A DNA stretch of 64,000 nucleotides from Nakamurella alba (GCF_009707545.1 NZ_WLYK01000003.1:1-64000), one strand, 5' to 3'. Numbered from the stretch's first letter, positions 1-12,217 are shown. The notes: generated by a model from the sequence alone, not told the origin. Numbers and translations are program-made.

Positions 1-678
1 GCGCAGGGTGATCTTGTTGGCGTCGTAGATCTGGATGCAGTCGGCGTGGTAGCCGGTGGAGCCGCCCTTGGTCTGGTTGTAGTCGTGGACGTAGTTGTTC
101 TCCACGAGAACGTTGGTGGCGCGGGAGATCTGGATGCCGTCGAGTGAGGAGCCGTCGCGGAACTCGGAGTTGCGGACGGTGACGTTGTTGGAGCGCAGGA
201 ACATGCCGCCGCCGTCGAGCAGGGCGCCGTCGACGGTGGTGCCGGTGGCGGTGGAGTAGATGTAGAAGGTGATGGTGACGGTGACGTTCTTCCACACCAG
301 GTTGGGGGCGTAGGTGCCCAGGCGGCCGAAGGTGGCGGTGGCGCCGGTGGCGGGGCGGACGGTGACCGGGGCGGTGGTGGTGGCCTTGCCGCCGCGGACG
401 TCGATGTTGCCGTAGGAACCGCCGGCCAGTTCGATGGTGTCGCCACCGACGGCGGACGAGACCGCGGTGGTCAGCGCACACGGCGCCTCCACCGTGCAGG
501 TCTTGCCGGCGCCGGTCGGCGACACCGAGAGGGTCCGGGGGCCGGCGGTGGTCGTGGCGGAGGCGACCGTCGCGGTGGCCGCGAGGGTGACGGCGGCCAG
601 GGTGGTGGCCAGCACGCCGCGGACGACGGTGCGCATGGTCCGGCGGTCCGGGGCTGCCGTGGTGATGGAGGAGAACAT
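1..678 (-). CDS. Secreted right-handed parallel beta-helix protein (C-terminus beyond window)
   Basis: Only the first 226 codons are present; the gene runs off the left edge in frame. An Arg-containing N-terminus is followed by an Ala/Val/Leu-rich core ending in ATVASA, a Sec-type signal peptide, so the protein is probably exported. The mature part has GDTIELAGGSYG and then repeated short strands with Asn ladders (NNVTVRNSEF, NVLVENNYVHDY, DCIQIYDANKITLR), the signature of parallel beta-helix proteins such as pectate lyases and other polysaccharide lyases. ATG at 678 has an AAGG-like ribosome site; an in-frame ATG at 636 (MRTVVRG) would give a more standard signal peptide. The substrate cannot be told because the catalytic part is missing. 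Confidence 0.8.
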   Translation of the reverse strand, partial: MFSSITTAAPDRRTMRTVVRGVLATTLAAVTLAATATVASATTTAGPRTLSVSPTGAGKTCTVEAPCALTTAVSSAVGGDTIELAGGSYGNIDVRGGKATTTAPVTVRPATGATATFGRLGTYAPNLVWKNVTVTITFYIYSTATGTTVDGALLDGGGMFLRSNNVTVRNSEFRDGSSLDGIQISRATNVLVENNYVHDYNQTKGGSTGYHADCIQIYDANKITLR

Positions 679-1258
679 CGTTTTCGCTGCCTTGAGGTCT
701 CGGGTGGAGCAGGGCTTCTGTCGCTGACAGTGAGGAGACGCAACTCCCCGTCACCTCTCACGCGACCCTCGCGCGGCCCCGTCACGTGCGGCGATCACCC
801 TCGGCAGCGGTCACACCTGGAAGTGGACCGGGCCACCCGACCGCGACACGGTGACGCTCCGTGGCGGGCCGCCGAACGTGCACGTGCGGTGACCGACGGC
901 CGCCCGGCGTCACGCCGCGGATCGTCCACGGACTCCTCCGGGTGAATTCCGCGGGGCCCGACCGGACTCGTCGCCGCGGATCCCCGGGCCCGCTCGATGA
1001 CTGCCTGCCGACCGCGCCGGGTCACCAGTGGCAGATCACCGGTGCCCAATCTCCGCGCGCCGATTCACCCGCACCGGGTCATCCGTGCCATGTCCAACCG
1101 CGCCGGATCACTTGTGCCACATCACCCATCACCCCGCGCCGACATCACCTCGTACCGGAGCACCCTCGTCACGCCCTGGCGCAGACCGATCCCGGGCCGG
1201 CCGGACCGCGGGCGGGCCGCCGTCCGACCCGCCCTGCGACATCACCGCAGCACGGTGC
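679..1258. other. Intergenic region without a convincing gene
   Basis: About 580 bases between the start of the beta-helix gene and the end of nagA. Open frames here lack ribosome sites and family motifs. The only structure I see is a degenerate array with a period near 14 bases (separate entry). Confidence 0.5.
1022..1136. repeat. Degenerate ~14-bp tandem array
   Basis: TCA or a one-base variant recurs at 1022, 1036, 1050, 1065, 1079, 1093, 1108 and 1122, a spacing of 14 or 15 bases. Units resemble TCACCCGTGCCAGA; the best matches start at 1036, 1079 and 1108. The copies have diverged, so this is either an old minisatellite or a row of protein sites. No coding frame uses it. Confidence 0.4.
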
Positions 1259-2446
1259 TCAGTCCTGCCGGGTTCGCGGTCGGCGGTCGTCCGCCCAGGC
1301 ACCGTCCAGCAGCACCGCTTCGATTGCGAGATCGTCGTCCATGACGACGACGTCGGCCCGGAGCCCGACAGCGAGCGCGCCGATCGAACCGTCCAGCCCC
1401 AGCAGCCGGGCGGGCACCGTCGACGCCGCAGCGGCAGCAGCGGTGAGGTCGACACCGACCTCGCACACGGCATGGCGCAGGGCGGCGTCCATCGTCAGCG
1501 TCGAACCGGCGATGGCACCCACTGCCGGCCCGGAGGTCAGCCGTGCGACCCCGGCCTCGACGGACACCTCGGCCCGGCCCAGGTGGTAGCACCCGTCGGA
1601 ACCGCCCGCTGCGGCCATCGCATCGGTGATCAGCGCGATCCGGTCCGGGGCGAGCGTCTGCAGCAGCCGCACGGTGCCGGGGTGCAGGTGCACACCGTCG
1701 TTGATCACCTCCAGCACCACGTCCCCGGCATCGGCGGCGGCCCCGACGATCGCCGGGTCCCGGTGGTGCAGTGGCCGCATGGCGTTGAACGCGTGGGTGA
1801 CCAGGTCCGCGCCGTCGTCGAAGGCCGCCCGCGCGACGTCGTACCCGGCGTCGGAATGACCGATCGCAGCATGCACCCGGGCGACCACGAGCTGCCGGAC
1901 CGCCGCTGCTCCGCCGGGAAGTTCGGGCGCCACCGTGACCGCCCGGATCCGCCCCTCCCCTGCCTCGAGCAGCTGGTCCACCGCCGCCGGTGTCGGGTGG
2001 ATCAGGGCGGTGGGCTCGTGCACACCTGCCCGGTCGGGCGAGAGGAACGGGCCCTCGAGATGCAGTCCGAGGATCCGCGGGTCGGCCGCGGCGGCCGCTC
2101 CGGCCGCGGCGATCGCGATGCGCAGATCCGACAGCGGCGCCGTCACCAGCGACACGAGAGTGCCGGTGGTGCCGTGACTCCGGTGCACCGCCACCGCATC
2201 GTGGATCTGCGCAGCGCCGTCGTCGAAGGACGCACCGCCGGCGCCGTGCACGTGCAGGTCGATGAATCCGGGCAACAGGCGGCCGGACAGGTGCAGTACC
2301 TCGTCGTTGCTCGACACCGCGGGGGGCCGGCCCGGCCCGAGTCCGTCGATCACCCCGCCTTTCACCGACAGCCAGCCGTCGACCGGGCCCTCCGGAGTGA
2401 CGATGCAGTGGCTGGTCAGGACCAGTCGACTCGGTGTTCCTTTCAC
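1259..2446 (-). CDS. nagA: N-acetylglucosamine-6-phosphate deacetylase
   Basis: A 395-residue cytoplasmic amidohydrolase that removes acetate from GlcNAc-6-phosphate, the first committed step of GlcNAc catabolism and cell-wall amino-sugar recycling. Visible motifs are the metal-binding GFIDLHVHGAGG near residue 60, the family marker HLEGPFLS, GHSDAG and THAFNAM, and ITDAM near the C-terminus. Length fits NagA (380-400 residues). The GTG start at 2446 overlaps the stop of the upstream ROK kinase gene (GTGA), so the two are translationally coupled and probably form one salvage unit. Confidence 0.93.
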   Translation of the reverse strand: MKGTPSRLVLTSHCIVTPEGPVDGWLSVKGGVIDGLGPGRPPAVSSNDEVLHLSGRLLPGFIDLHVHGAGGASFDDGAAQIHDAVAVHRSHGTTGTLVSLVTAPLSDLRIAIAAAGAAAAADPRILGLHLEGPFLSPDRAGVHEPTALIHPTPAAVDQLLEAGEGRIRAVTVAPELPGGAAAVRQLVVARVHAAIGHSDAGYDVARAAFDDGADLVTHAFNAMRPLHHRDPAIVGAAADAGDVVLEVINDGVHLHPGTVRLLQTLAPDRIALITDAMAAAGGSDGCYHLGRAEVSVEAGVARLTSGPAVGAIAGSTLTMDAALRHAVCEVGVDLTAAAAAASTVPARLLGLDGSIGALAVGLRADVVVMDDDLAIEAVLLDGAWADDRRPRTRQD

Positions 2447-3522
2447 GACGTGGCCTCAGCGGCGGACCCGACGGCGGGGTCCGCAGTGCCCCTGGCCGGA
2501 TCGGCCGCGGACCCGACGGCGGCGACCGCAGCGCCCGTGGCCGGATCGGCGGCGCTGCCGTCGGAGCCGACCGCAGCACCCCTGGCCGGATCGGGTGCCG
2601 ACCGGTCGACGTCGAGGTCGTCGAAGGCAGCGAGCGCGACGCCGAGCAGTCCGGCCTGGTCGCCCAGAGTGGTCACCCGCACCGGCGGCGGCCTGCGGAA
2701 GGTGAGGCGCTGCGCCAGGGCGGTCGCCACCGGATCCCGCAGCAGGTCGCCGGCCAGCGCGAGCCCTCCGCCCAGCACCACCACACCTGGGTCCAGCAGA
2801 GCGGTCACCGTCGCCAACCCGGCCCCGAGCGCCTCTGCGGCGTCGTCCCAGATCTGCTGTGCCGCCGCGTCTCCCGCGCGCATGGCGGCGGCCACCTCGG
2901 CGGCGCCGGTGTCGACGCCGGTGAGCGCCCGGTACCGAGCGGCCACCCTGGACGCCGACGCCAACGTCTCCAGACACCCCCGGTTGCCGCAGCCGCAGGG
3001 GTCACCGCCGGGGTCGACCACGATGTGCCCGAACTCCCCGGCCTGGCCGGTGGCACCGGGATCGACCTGTCCGGCCGTGATCAGCCCGCCGGCGATACCT
3101 GTGCCGAGAGAGACGAACCAGACGAAGTTCTCGTCCCGACCTGCACCCAGCCTGGCCTCGGCGAGGGCGGCGCTGCGCACGTCGTGACCGAGCACGATCG
3201 GCAGTCCGGTGTGCTGCGCGGCGATCCCGGCGAGCGGCAGGTCGCGCCAGCCGAGGTTGGCCGAGAACCGGACGAGACCTGCTGCCGCATCGACGGTCCC
3301 GGCCACTCCGACGCCGGCCGCAACGACGTCCGGCGCCTGTCCCTGGAGTTCGGTCAGCACCGACAGCACCGCCTCCAGCACGGCCTGCGGCCCGTCGACG
3401 GCCCGCGTGGCGCGCCGCACCGACGGACCCACGAGCTCCACACCGCCGTCGACCCGGACCGCAACGGCGCCCTTGATCGACGTCCCGCCGATGTCGACGG
3501 CGACGACCCGGTCCCCGGTCAC
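2443..3522 (-). CDS. ROK-family sugar kinase (probable GlcNAc kinase)
   Basis: 359 residues. The N-terminus has the phosphate-binding VAVDIGGTSIKGAV; the middle has EFGHIVVDPGG followed by the ROK zinc signature CGCGNRGCLE. The family phosphorylates glucose, GlcNAc or ManNAc. Overlap with nagA suggests it makes GlcNAc-6-phosphate for that enzyme. I chose GTG at 3522 because GGAAGG lies 7 bases upstream and the ROK domain starts right after it; a longer frame continuing upstream has no family similarity. The last ~50 residues are an unusual Ala/Pro/Gly-rich tail built from 15-residue tandem repeats that lies outside the kinase fold. Confidence 0.88.
   Translation of the reverse strand: MTGDRVVAVDIGGTSIKGAVAVRVDGGVELVGPSVRRATRAVDGPQAVLEAVLSVLTELQGQAPDVVAAGVGVAGTVDAAAGLVRFSANLGWRDLPLAGIAAQHTGLPIVLGHDVRSAALAEARLGAGRDENFVWFVSLGTGIAGGLITAGQVDPGATGQAGEFGHIVVDPGGDPCGCGNRGCLETLASASRVAARYRALTGVDTGAAEVAAAMRAGDAAAQQIWDDAAEALGAGLATVTALLDPGVVVLGGGLALAGDLLRDPVATALAQRLTFRRPPPVRVTTLGDQAGLLGVALAAFDDLDVDRSAPDPARGAAVGSDGSAADPATGAAVAAVGSAADPARGTADPAVGSAAEATS
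2456..2597 (-). repeat. 45-bp in-frame tandem repeat in ROK kinase tail
   Basis: Three copies of a 45-base unit, each ending CTGGCCGGATCG or GTGGCCGGATCG on the plus strand. On the coding strand they give 15-residue blocks of the form GSAADPATGAAVAAV. The period is a multiple of three, so copy-number changes keep the frame open. Confidence 0.7.
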
Positions 3523-3826
3523 CGGCACACCTTCCGTTCCGTGTCCGCCCAGCCTGCTCTGCACTGTGATGCCCTGCGTGACGACGCTACGTCGTACGAA
3601 CAATCGCTCGTCCCTGACCTGAGCCTCGGCGATGGGGTGGCGTTCCCGCCACCTCCCGAGCGACTGCTCGATCCTGACCCATGAATGCTTGACCCTGCTC
3701 GTAGTCCGGCGAATGAGAGCAACTTCGAGCATCGCGATTGCTGGGCTCACCTTAGAACATGCCCGCTGGGCGACCGGGCCGCGCGGCCGTTCCGGTGTCG
3801 CCACCGGCTCCGCCCTGCGCGAGTCC

Positions 3827-5047
3827 ATGATGGAAGCCGTGACCAGTACGCGGACCGACGGTTCCGGCAGCACTAGTTCCGGCAGCACCAGTTCCGGCAA
3901 CACCAGTTCCGGCAGCAGCGTCACTGGTGGCGGCGACTCGGCCTCGGGCTCGGGCACGGGCACGGGCACGGGCACCGCCAACGGCGGGGCCACGACCGGC
4001 AACGGCGCTGACGACGTGACCGGCAGTGCCGCCGGTCCGGACTTCCGGGCCTTCCTCTGGCGCGACGGCGCCGTGCTCGACGAGCACCCGTCCCAGCCGA
4101 CGGTGGCCTCCACCCTGCGCGCCGACCACACCGCCATGGCCTGGGCACTGCTCCCCCGCGAGCAGACCGGTGCCCTGGCCTCGGCAGTCGACTTCCTGCA
4201 GGTCGACGCACTGGGCGTGGAGGACGTGCTGGGGGACGACGAGTCGGTGAAGCTGGACTGGGTCGGCGGGACCATGGTGGCGGTGCTGCCGCACCACGTC
4301 TTCGACGCCGCCACCGGGGATCTCACCAAGACCCGGGTCTCGATCCTGGCCGGACCGCGGACCGTGGTCCTGCTGGTCGACCCGGACGTCGCGGACGACC
4401 TCGAGAAGCACCTGCGGTCCGGGACCGATGCTGTACTCACCGACGGGGTCCCGGCCGTGCTGCACATGATCATCGACCGGCTCGTCGACGACGACACCGC
4501 CGTGCTCGCGGAGATGGAGGATGCGGTCGACGAACTGTCGGACCAGCTCTTCGACGACCGGCCGCTGGGCAAGCAGGAGCAGTTGACCGCCTTCCGCCTC
4601 CGTCGCTCGGTGACCCGGTTCCGTCGGGTCGCCGTGCCGCTGCGCTCGATCACCTCCGACCTGGCCACCGCCGCGGCCCGGCGTGACGGCGACGACCCCA
4701 CCGACGCCGCCGAGACCCTGCTCGGGACCCGGAGTGCCCGGGAGTTCGCGGATGTCGCCGACCACGCCGCACACAACGCCGGCGGCGCCGACGCGATGCG
4801 GGAGGTGCTGGCCTCGGTCTACGAGACGAACCTGTCGCTGGCCGATGTCCGGCTGAACACGGTGATGAAGAAGTTGGCCGGCTGGGCCGCGATCATCGCC
4901 GTGCCCACCTTCGTCACCGGCTTCATGGGCATGAACGTCCCGTACCCCGGCTACGGCACCACCACGGGGGTGGTCGTCTCGGTCGTCGTGGTGCTGGTCG
5001 CGGTCCTGGTCCTGTACCTGCTGTTCCGCCGCAAGGGCTGGCTCTGA
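3827..5047 (+). CDS. CorA-family divalent cation transporter
   Basis: Inner-membrane Mg2+/Co2+ channel of the CorA family, 406 residues from the chosen start. The C-terminus has the selectivity motif GFMGMNVPYPG between two membrane helices (KLAGWAAIIAVPTFVTGF and VVVSVVVVLVAVLVLYLLF), ending in FRRKGWL, the family layout. The N-terminal ~60 residues are low-complexity Ser/Thr/Gly (SSGSTSSGNTSSG, SGSGTGTGTGTANG) and are probably disordered. Start choice is uncertain: ATG 3827, ATG 3830 or GTG 3839 all avoid the unlikely N-terminus of the longer frame that begins at 3632. The gene is divergent from the ROK kinase. Confidence 0.85.
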   Translation: MMEAVTSTRTDGSGSTSSGSTSSGNTSSGSSVTGGGDSASGSGTGTGTGTANGGATTGNGADDVTGSAAGPDFRAFLWRDGAVLDEHPSQPTVASTLRADHTAMAWALLPREQTGALASAVDFLQVDALGVEDVLGDDESVKLDWVGGTMVAVLPHHVFDAATGDLTKTRVSILAGPRTVVLLVDPDVADDLEKHLRSGTDAVLTDGVPAVLHMIIDRLVDDDTAVLAEMEDAVDELSDQLFDDRPLGKQEQLTAFRLRRSVTRFRRVAVPLRSITSDLATAAARRDGDDPTDAAETLLGTRSAREFADVADHAAHNAGGADAMREVLASVYETNLSLADVRLNTVMKKLAGWAAIIAVPTFVTGFMGMNVPYPGYGTTTGVVVSVVVVLVAVLVLYLLFRRKGWL

Positions 5048-5057
5048 GCGGCCCGAC

Positions 5058-5531
5058 TCACGACAGCGCGGCCATCCCTGAGGCCACGGCGCCCGCCACT
5101 GCCACCGCGGCCCGCGCCGAGTTCCACCGGGTCCATCCCGGCCGGTAGCGCCGCCAAGCGGCGAGACCCGTTGCGTCGTCGGACATCCGGCCGAGGGCGT
5201 TGTTGCGGGGCACGTGGTAGCTCGCGGTGATCAGCCCGGAGGCGAGTCCGCAGGCACCGCCGATGATCGCCGCGATCCGACCTGGTGCCGTGCCGTCGAG
5301 ACCTGCCGTGATCGCTGCCGCGGCCCCGACGAGCGCGGCTCCGGCGAGCGGCAGCATCAGCAGGCTGCGCGGCGCCAGCTCGTTGATCCGCTGCATCGCG
5401 CGCAGCCCCTCGGCGTCCGGCAGCCTGCCGAGCGCCGGCATCACCGTGCTGGAGAAGACGAAGAACGATCCGCCGAGCACGGCGCAGCTCACCGCGGTCG
5501 TGGCGTTCAGTGCTGTGAGAATTGTGCTCAT
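5058..5531 (-). CDS. DUF1772 / anthrone-oxygenase-like small membrane protein
   Basis: 157 residues with about four hydrophobic segments. It shows the DUF1772 pattern: an N-terminal helix with G-x-F-F-V-F-S-S-x-V-M-P, a central MQRINE segment and a C-terminal YHVPRNNAL with a Trp near WTRWNSARA. The biochemical role of most members is unknown. The start is the internal ATG at 5531 (MSTILT); the longer frame adds 16 unlikely residues. It diverges from the AraC regulator at 5767 across 235 bases carrying repeats, so that regulator may control it. Confidence 0.72.
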   Translation of the reverse strand: MSTILTALNATTAVSCAVLGGSFFVFSSTVMPALGRLPDAEGLRAMQRINELAPRSLLMLPLAGAALVGAAAAITAGLDGTAPGRIAAIIGGACGLASGLITASYHVPRNNALGRMSDDATGLAAWRRYRPGWTRWNSARAAVAVAGAVASGMAALS

Positions 5532-5590
5532 GCTCTTGAGCCTGCCGGTCCTCGGTGAGACGATCCATGGGGTAGACACGCAGAAACCTC

Positions 5591-5691
5591 GGTGAAACTC
5601 TCACCCACGCCCCCATGAAGGTTTCACCAACTTGGGTCTCTGCGGCTGGAGTCTCAGCTGCTTGGGTCTCAGCAGCATGAATTTCGGCAAC
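5591..5691. promoter_or_regulatory. Inverted repeat plus 15-bp direct-repeat array between DUF1772 and AraC genes
   Basis: GGTGAAAC (5591-5598) pairs with GTTTCACC (5621-5628). It is followed by four 15-base units at 5632, 5647, 5662 and 5677 (TTGGGTCTCTGCGGC, TGGAGTCTCAGCTGC, TTGGGTCTCAGCAGC, then a weaker copy). AraC proteins bind direct repeats about one to two helix turns apart, so this is a candidate operator for the flanking regulator. That function is inferred from position and form only. Confidence 0.45.
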
Positions 5692-5766
5692 GGAGCCTGA
5701 CCCGCGGAATCTCACCGGCGGGAATCTCGCACTCCCGGGATCGGGCCCGGACGACAGGAGACCGAC

Positions 5767-6828
5767 GTGGACACCATCACCGCGGTCCTGGACGGGCATG
5801 CCGCCCGCCGGCCGTTCCTGTTGCGGTGCGTCTTCACCCCGCCCTGGGGCATCCGGCTCGCGGATCACGCCACCCTCGGACTGGTGGTGGTGGCCGCCGG
5901 GACCGTGGTGGTATCCGGGATCGACCACGCTCCGGTCCGTCTCGGGCCGGGCGACGTCCTGATCACCGCCGCTGCAGCGGATCTCGATCTCACCGATGCC
6001 GAGACGTCGGAGGTGGACGCGGTGGTCGAACCCGGGCAGGTGTGCCGGACGCTGCCCGGGCGGCCGCCGGTCACCTTTCTCGGCCCCGGTCACACCGACT
6101 GGGGCAACGACCCGGCCGGCAGCACCGTGCTGCTCACCGCTACCTGGGAGCTGCCCGGGCAGGTCAGCGGCCGACTGGTGGGTTCACTGCCCCCCGGCAC
6201 CGTGATCCGCACCCACCGTGCCGACACAGCCGACACAGCCGCCGGTGCCGACAGATCCGGCAGGTCCGACGGGTCAGCCGGGTCGGACGGCGAGCTGCCG
6301 GCGCTCTTGCGACTGCTGGCCACCGAGATGGCCGCGACCAGCCCGGGACGCACGGCGGTGCTCGACCGGCTCGCGGATCTCGTCCTGATCGCCGCCCTCC
6401 GCCACCACTGGCAGCGCCCCGGGGCGACTGTCCCGACCTGGTGGCAGGCCCAGGAGGATCCCGTGCTCGGGCCGGCACTGGCTGCGATGTCCGCCGATCC
6501 GGCCGCGGAGTGGTCGGTGGCCTCGCTCGCGGCGACGGCCCACGTGTCCCGGGCGACCCTGTCCCGCCGCTTCGCCGCCGTGCTCGGCACGTCACCGATG
6601 GCGCACCTCCGGCGGTGGCGGCTGGACCTCGCCGCGGATCGGCTCCGGCACTCCACCGATCCGGTCGGAGCGGTCGCCGCAGCGGCGGGGTTCAGCGACC
6701 CTTTCGCCTTCAGCACCGCGTTCCGCCGGGAGTTCGGCCGGTCGCCACGCGACTACCGCAGCGCCGGTCCTGCCGACGCGCCCCGGATCAGCGGACCAGC
6801 GCGAGCCCGACCTTCTGGAACTCCTTGA
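5767..6828 (+). CDS. AraC-family transcriptional regulator with cupin-type sensor domain
   Basis: 353 residues. Residues ~10-200 form a cupin-like ligand domain (FTPPWGIRLADHA, GTVVVSG, LGPGDVLI), as in the AraC_binding/cupin_6 group. Residues ~240-340 carry two helix-turn-helix motifs (WSVASLAATAHVSRATLSRR; DPVGAVAAAAGFSDPFAFST) and the terminal FRREFGRSPRDYR signature. The GTG start at 5767 is set by AGGAGA about 8 bases upstream. Its neighbour across a repeat-rich divergent promoter is the DUF1772 gene, its likely target. The 3' end overlaps the end of guaB3 by 41 bases on the opposite strand. Confidence 0.85.
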   Translation: MDTITAVLDGHAARRPFLLRCVFTPPWGIRLADHATLGLVVVAAGTVVVSGIDHAPVRLGPGDVLITAAAADLDLTDAETSEVDAVVEPGQVCRTLPGRPPVTFLGPGHTDWGNDPAGSTVLLTATWELPGQVSGRLVGSLPPGTVIRTHRADTADTAAGADRSGRSDGSAGSDGELPALLRLLATEMAATSPGRTAVLDRLADLVLIAALRHHWQRPGATVPTWWQAQEDPVLGPALAAMSADPAAEWSVASLAATAHVSRATLSRRFAAVLGTSPMAHLRRWRLDLAADRLRHSTDPVGAVAAAAGFSDPFAFSTAFRREFGRSPRDYRSAGPADAPRISGPARARPSGTP

Positions 6829-7924
6829 GGTCGGAGTAGCCGGCCTTCGCCATCGCCCGGCGCAGCGCCCCGAACAGGTTCGTGGTGCCGTCCGCCCACG
6901 AGGTGGGACCGAGCAGCAGCTCCTCCAACGGCACCGTGGCGGTGCCGCAGGGTCCGGCGAAACCGCGCGGCAGCACCGGGTGCGCCGCGGTGGTCGGCCA
7001 GTACCAACCCTCGACCGGGGACTCCTGCGCCTCGGCCAGCGGCTCCCCCAGCATCACGGCGTCGGCGCCGCAGGCGATGGCCTTGGCGATGTCGGAGCTG
7101 GTGTTGATGTCACCGGAGGCGATGACATGCACGTAGCGACCGCCGGTCTCGTCCAGGTAGGACCGCCGGGCAGCAGCGGCGTCGGCGATCGCGGTGGCCA
7201 TCGGCACCTCGATGCCCAGCACCGCGTCGGTGCTGGACTGCACGCCGCCGCCGGTCCCGACGACGACGCCGGCCGCTCCGGTCCGCATCAGGTGCGTTGC
7301 GGTCTGGTAGTTCGTGGCGCCGCCGACGATCACCGGCACGTCCAGGTCGGCGATGAAGGACTTGAGATTGAGCGCCTGCCCGTCGGGCTGCACGTGCTCG
7401 GCGGAGACGATGGTGCCGAGGATGATCAGCAGCTCGACGCCCGCGGCGATCGCGATCGGCGCCAGGGTCGCGGCGTTCTGCGGCGAGACCCGGACGGCGA
7501 CGGTGCCGACGCCCTTCTTGATGGTCCCGATCGCCTCGGTCAGCAGGTCCTGGTCGACCGGCACCGAATACGCGGACCGCAGCGCCGTGGCCACGGCCTG
7601 TTCGTCGAACCCGTCCGCACCGGAGCCGGCCTCGAGGATCCCCTCGAGCACCCGGGCCGGGTCGTGGTGCCGGGCCCAGAGACCCTCTGCGTCCAGCACC
7701 CCGAGGCCGCCCATCGCGTTGACCGCGGTGACCACCGACGGCGAGGACACCGCATCGGTGGGCTGGGTGAGCAGCGGGATCTCGAACCGGTAGGCGTCGA
7801 TCTGCCAGGACGTGGACACCTGCGACGACGAGCGGGTGCGCCGGGACGGCACGATCGCGATCTCGTCCAGGCCGTACGCCCGGCGGGCGGTCCGGCCCAT
7901 GCCGATCTCGACGGTCTCGTTCAT
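6788..7924 (-). CDS. guaB3: GuaB3-family IMP dehydrogenase-related protein
   Basis: 378 residues, a TIM-barrel protein of the IMPDH/GMP-reductase superfamily without CBS domains. Landmarks are the start VEIGMGRTARRAYGLDEIAIVPSRRTR, LLTQPTDAVSSPSVV, VIVGGATNYQTATHLMRTGA, GVVVGTGGGVQSSTD and AIACGADAVMLGEPLAEA. A GTGGG segment replaces the catalytic Cys loop of true IMPDH. In Actinobacteria this gene commonly sits directly downstream of guaB, as here. The enzymatic role of GuaB3 in these bacteria is not firmly known to me. A GAGGAAG ribosome site precedes the ATG. Confidence 0.88.
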   Translation of the reverse strand: MNETVEIGMGRTARRAYGLDEIAIVPSRRTRSSSQVSTSWQIDAYRFEIPLLTQPTDAVSSPSVVTAVNAMGGLGVLDAEGLWARHHDPARVLEGILEAGSGADGFDEQAVATALRSAYSVPVDQDLLTEAIGTIKKGVGTVAVRVSPQNAATLAPIAIAAGVELLIILGTIVSAEHVQPDGQALNLKSFIADLDVPVIVGGATNYQTATHLMRTGAAGVVVGTGGGVQSSTDAVLGIEVPMATAIADAAAARRSYLDETGGRYVHVIASGDINTSSDIAKAIACGADAVMLGEPLAEAQESPVEGWYWPTTAAHPVLPRGFAGPCGTATVPLEELLLGPTSWADGTTNLFGALRRAMAKAGYSDLKEFQKVGLALVR

Positions 7925-8073
7925 CCGTGGCCCACTTCCTCACCGATCACTGTGCTGCCTCGACACTGCACCGTGCTGCCCAACCGCTGCCGCGTTCCGG
8001 ACAGGCGCCGGGACGGCGCGCATCATCATCCCGTACCACGCGGTGCCCGCCGACCAACCCCGACGGCGACCCG

Positions 8074-11253
<3,180 letters not shown>

Positions 11254-11254
<1 letters not shown>

Positions 11255-11976
11255 CAGATCAACTGCTCACTGAGTCCGAGGTCGCCGTCGAGGATGCCCC
11301 GCAGCTTGGTGAGCGCACGGTGCTGGGCCACCCGGACCGCCCCCGCGGTCATCCCCAGGGCCTCCGCGGTCTCCTCGGCAGACAGGCCGACAGCGACGCG
11401 CAGGCGCAGGATCTCGCGCTGGTTGGTGGGCAGCATCTCCAGCAGCCGACCCATCGTCGCGGCGGCGGCGCCGGCCATCGCACGGGTCTCCGGACCCGGC
11501 TCGTTGGTCAGCCGATCGGGCACCTCGGCCACCGGGACCGAGCGCGACCGGCCACCGGCGCGGTGCGCGTCCACCACCTTGTGCGAGGCGATCCCGTACA
11601 CGAAGGCCAGGAAGGGGCGTCCGTCACGGCGGTAGTTGGGAAGAGCCGTCATGACCGCCATGCACACCTCCTGGGCGACGTCATCGTCGGTGGACAACGA
11701 CCGGTGCCCGCCGGAGAGGCGGGCACGGCAGTAGCGCACCACCAGTGGATGGATCGTGGCGAGAAGGTCGGTCAGCGCCCGGCGTTCGCCCTCGACGGCC
11801 CGGTCGACCAACAGGTCGATCCGCCCCGCCTGGTCCGCCGGCTCCGCGTGCCGCCCGCCCGCCGCGACCGGGCCGCTGCCCGGAACGGCGCGTGGGGCGG
11901 CACCCGCGCTGACTTCGTTCTCTGCGTCTTCCATCGTCCGGACAGGTAAACCCGTTACACCCCTCGACGCAGTCAT
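11254..11976 (-). CDS. sigD: RNA polymerase sigma factor of the SigD/ShbA type
   Basis: 240 residues, an alternative (ECF-like) sigma-70 factor. Region 2 is visible as LLATIHPLVVRYCRARL, DDVAQEVCMAVMTALPNYR and PFLAFVYGIASHKVVDAHR; region 4 as LPTNQREILRLRVAVGLSAEETAEALGMTAGAVRVAQHRAL. In Streptomyces the syntenic factor (ShbA) drives the principal sigma gene; in mycobacteria SigD is a stationary-phase factor. It is coupled to rsdA. Start uncertain: ATG 11976, or ATG 11934 (MEDAENEV), neither with a strong ribosome site. Confidence 0.88.
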
Positions 11977-12101
11977 GGTCGCCCCGATCGGGTGCGCGTC
12001 ATCGACACGCCCCCGGGATCACTGATCGTAACGGCGTCCGGATCATTCGGAGCAAGGGTGTCCGCAATCCGGATGCCGGTCACCGCCCCCGTCATACGGA
12101 A

Positions 12102-12134
12102 CCGGCGCCGTCCGGGAGAGATGGACGGCGCCGG
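12102..12134 (-). terminator. Hairpin downstream of the bldM-like gene
   Basis: Perfect 12-base arms CCGGCGCCGTCC (12102-12113) and GGACGGCGCCGG (12123-12134) enclose a 9-base loop. It lies 84 bases past the bldM-like stop and upstream of sigD. No T-tract follows, which is usual for high-GC bacteria. Confidence 0.6.
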
Positions 12135-12217
12135 CACTGTATCGGGTGTTTTCCGTGCGCTACGGGTGGCGGGCGTCGCGTGCTGGGCGCGTGGACGCGG
12201 CCGGAAGCGCGGCCGGC

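Noticed and set aside
2443-4776. Single 777-residue minus-strand frame covering the ROK kinase and more
   Set aside because: Only the part from 3522 down has ROK motifs. The upstream part is antisense to corA and has no ribosome site or family pattern.
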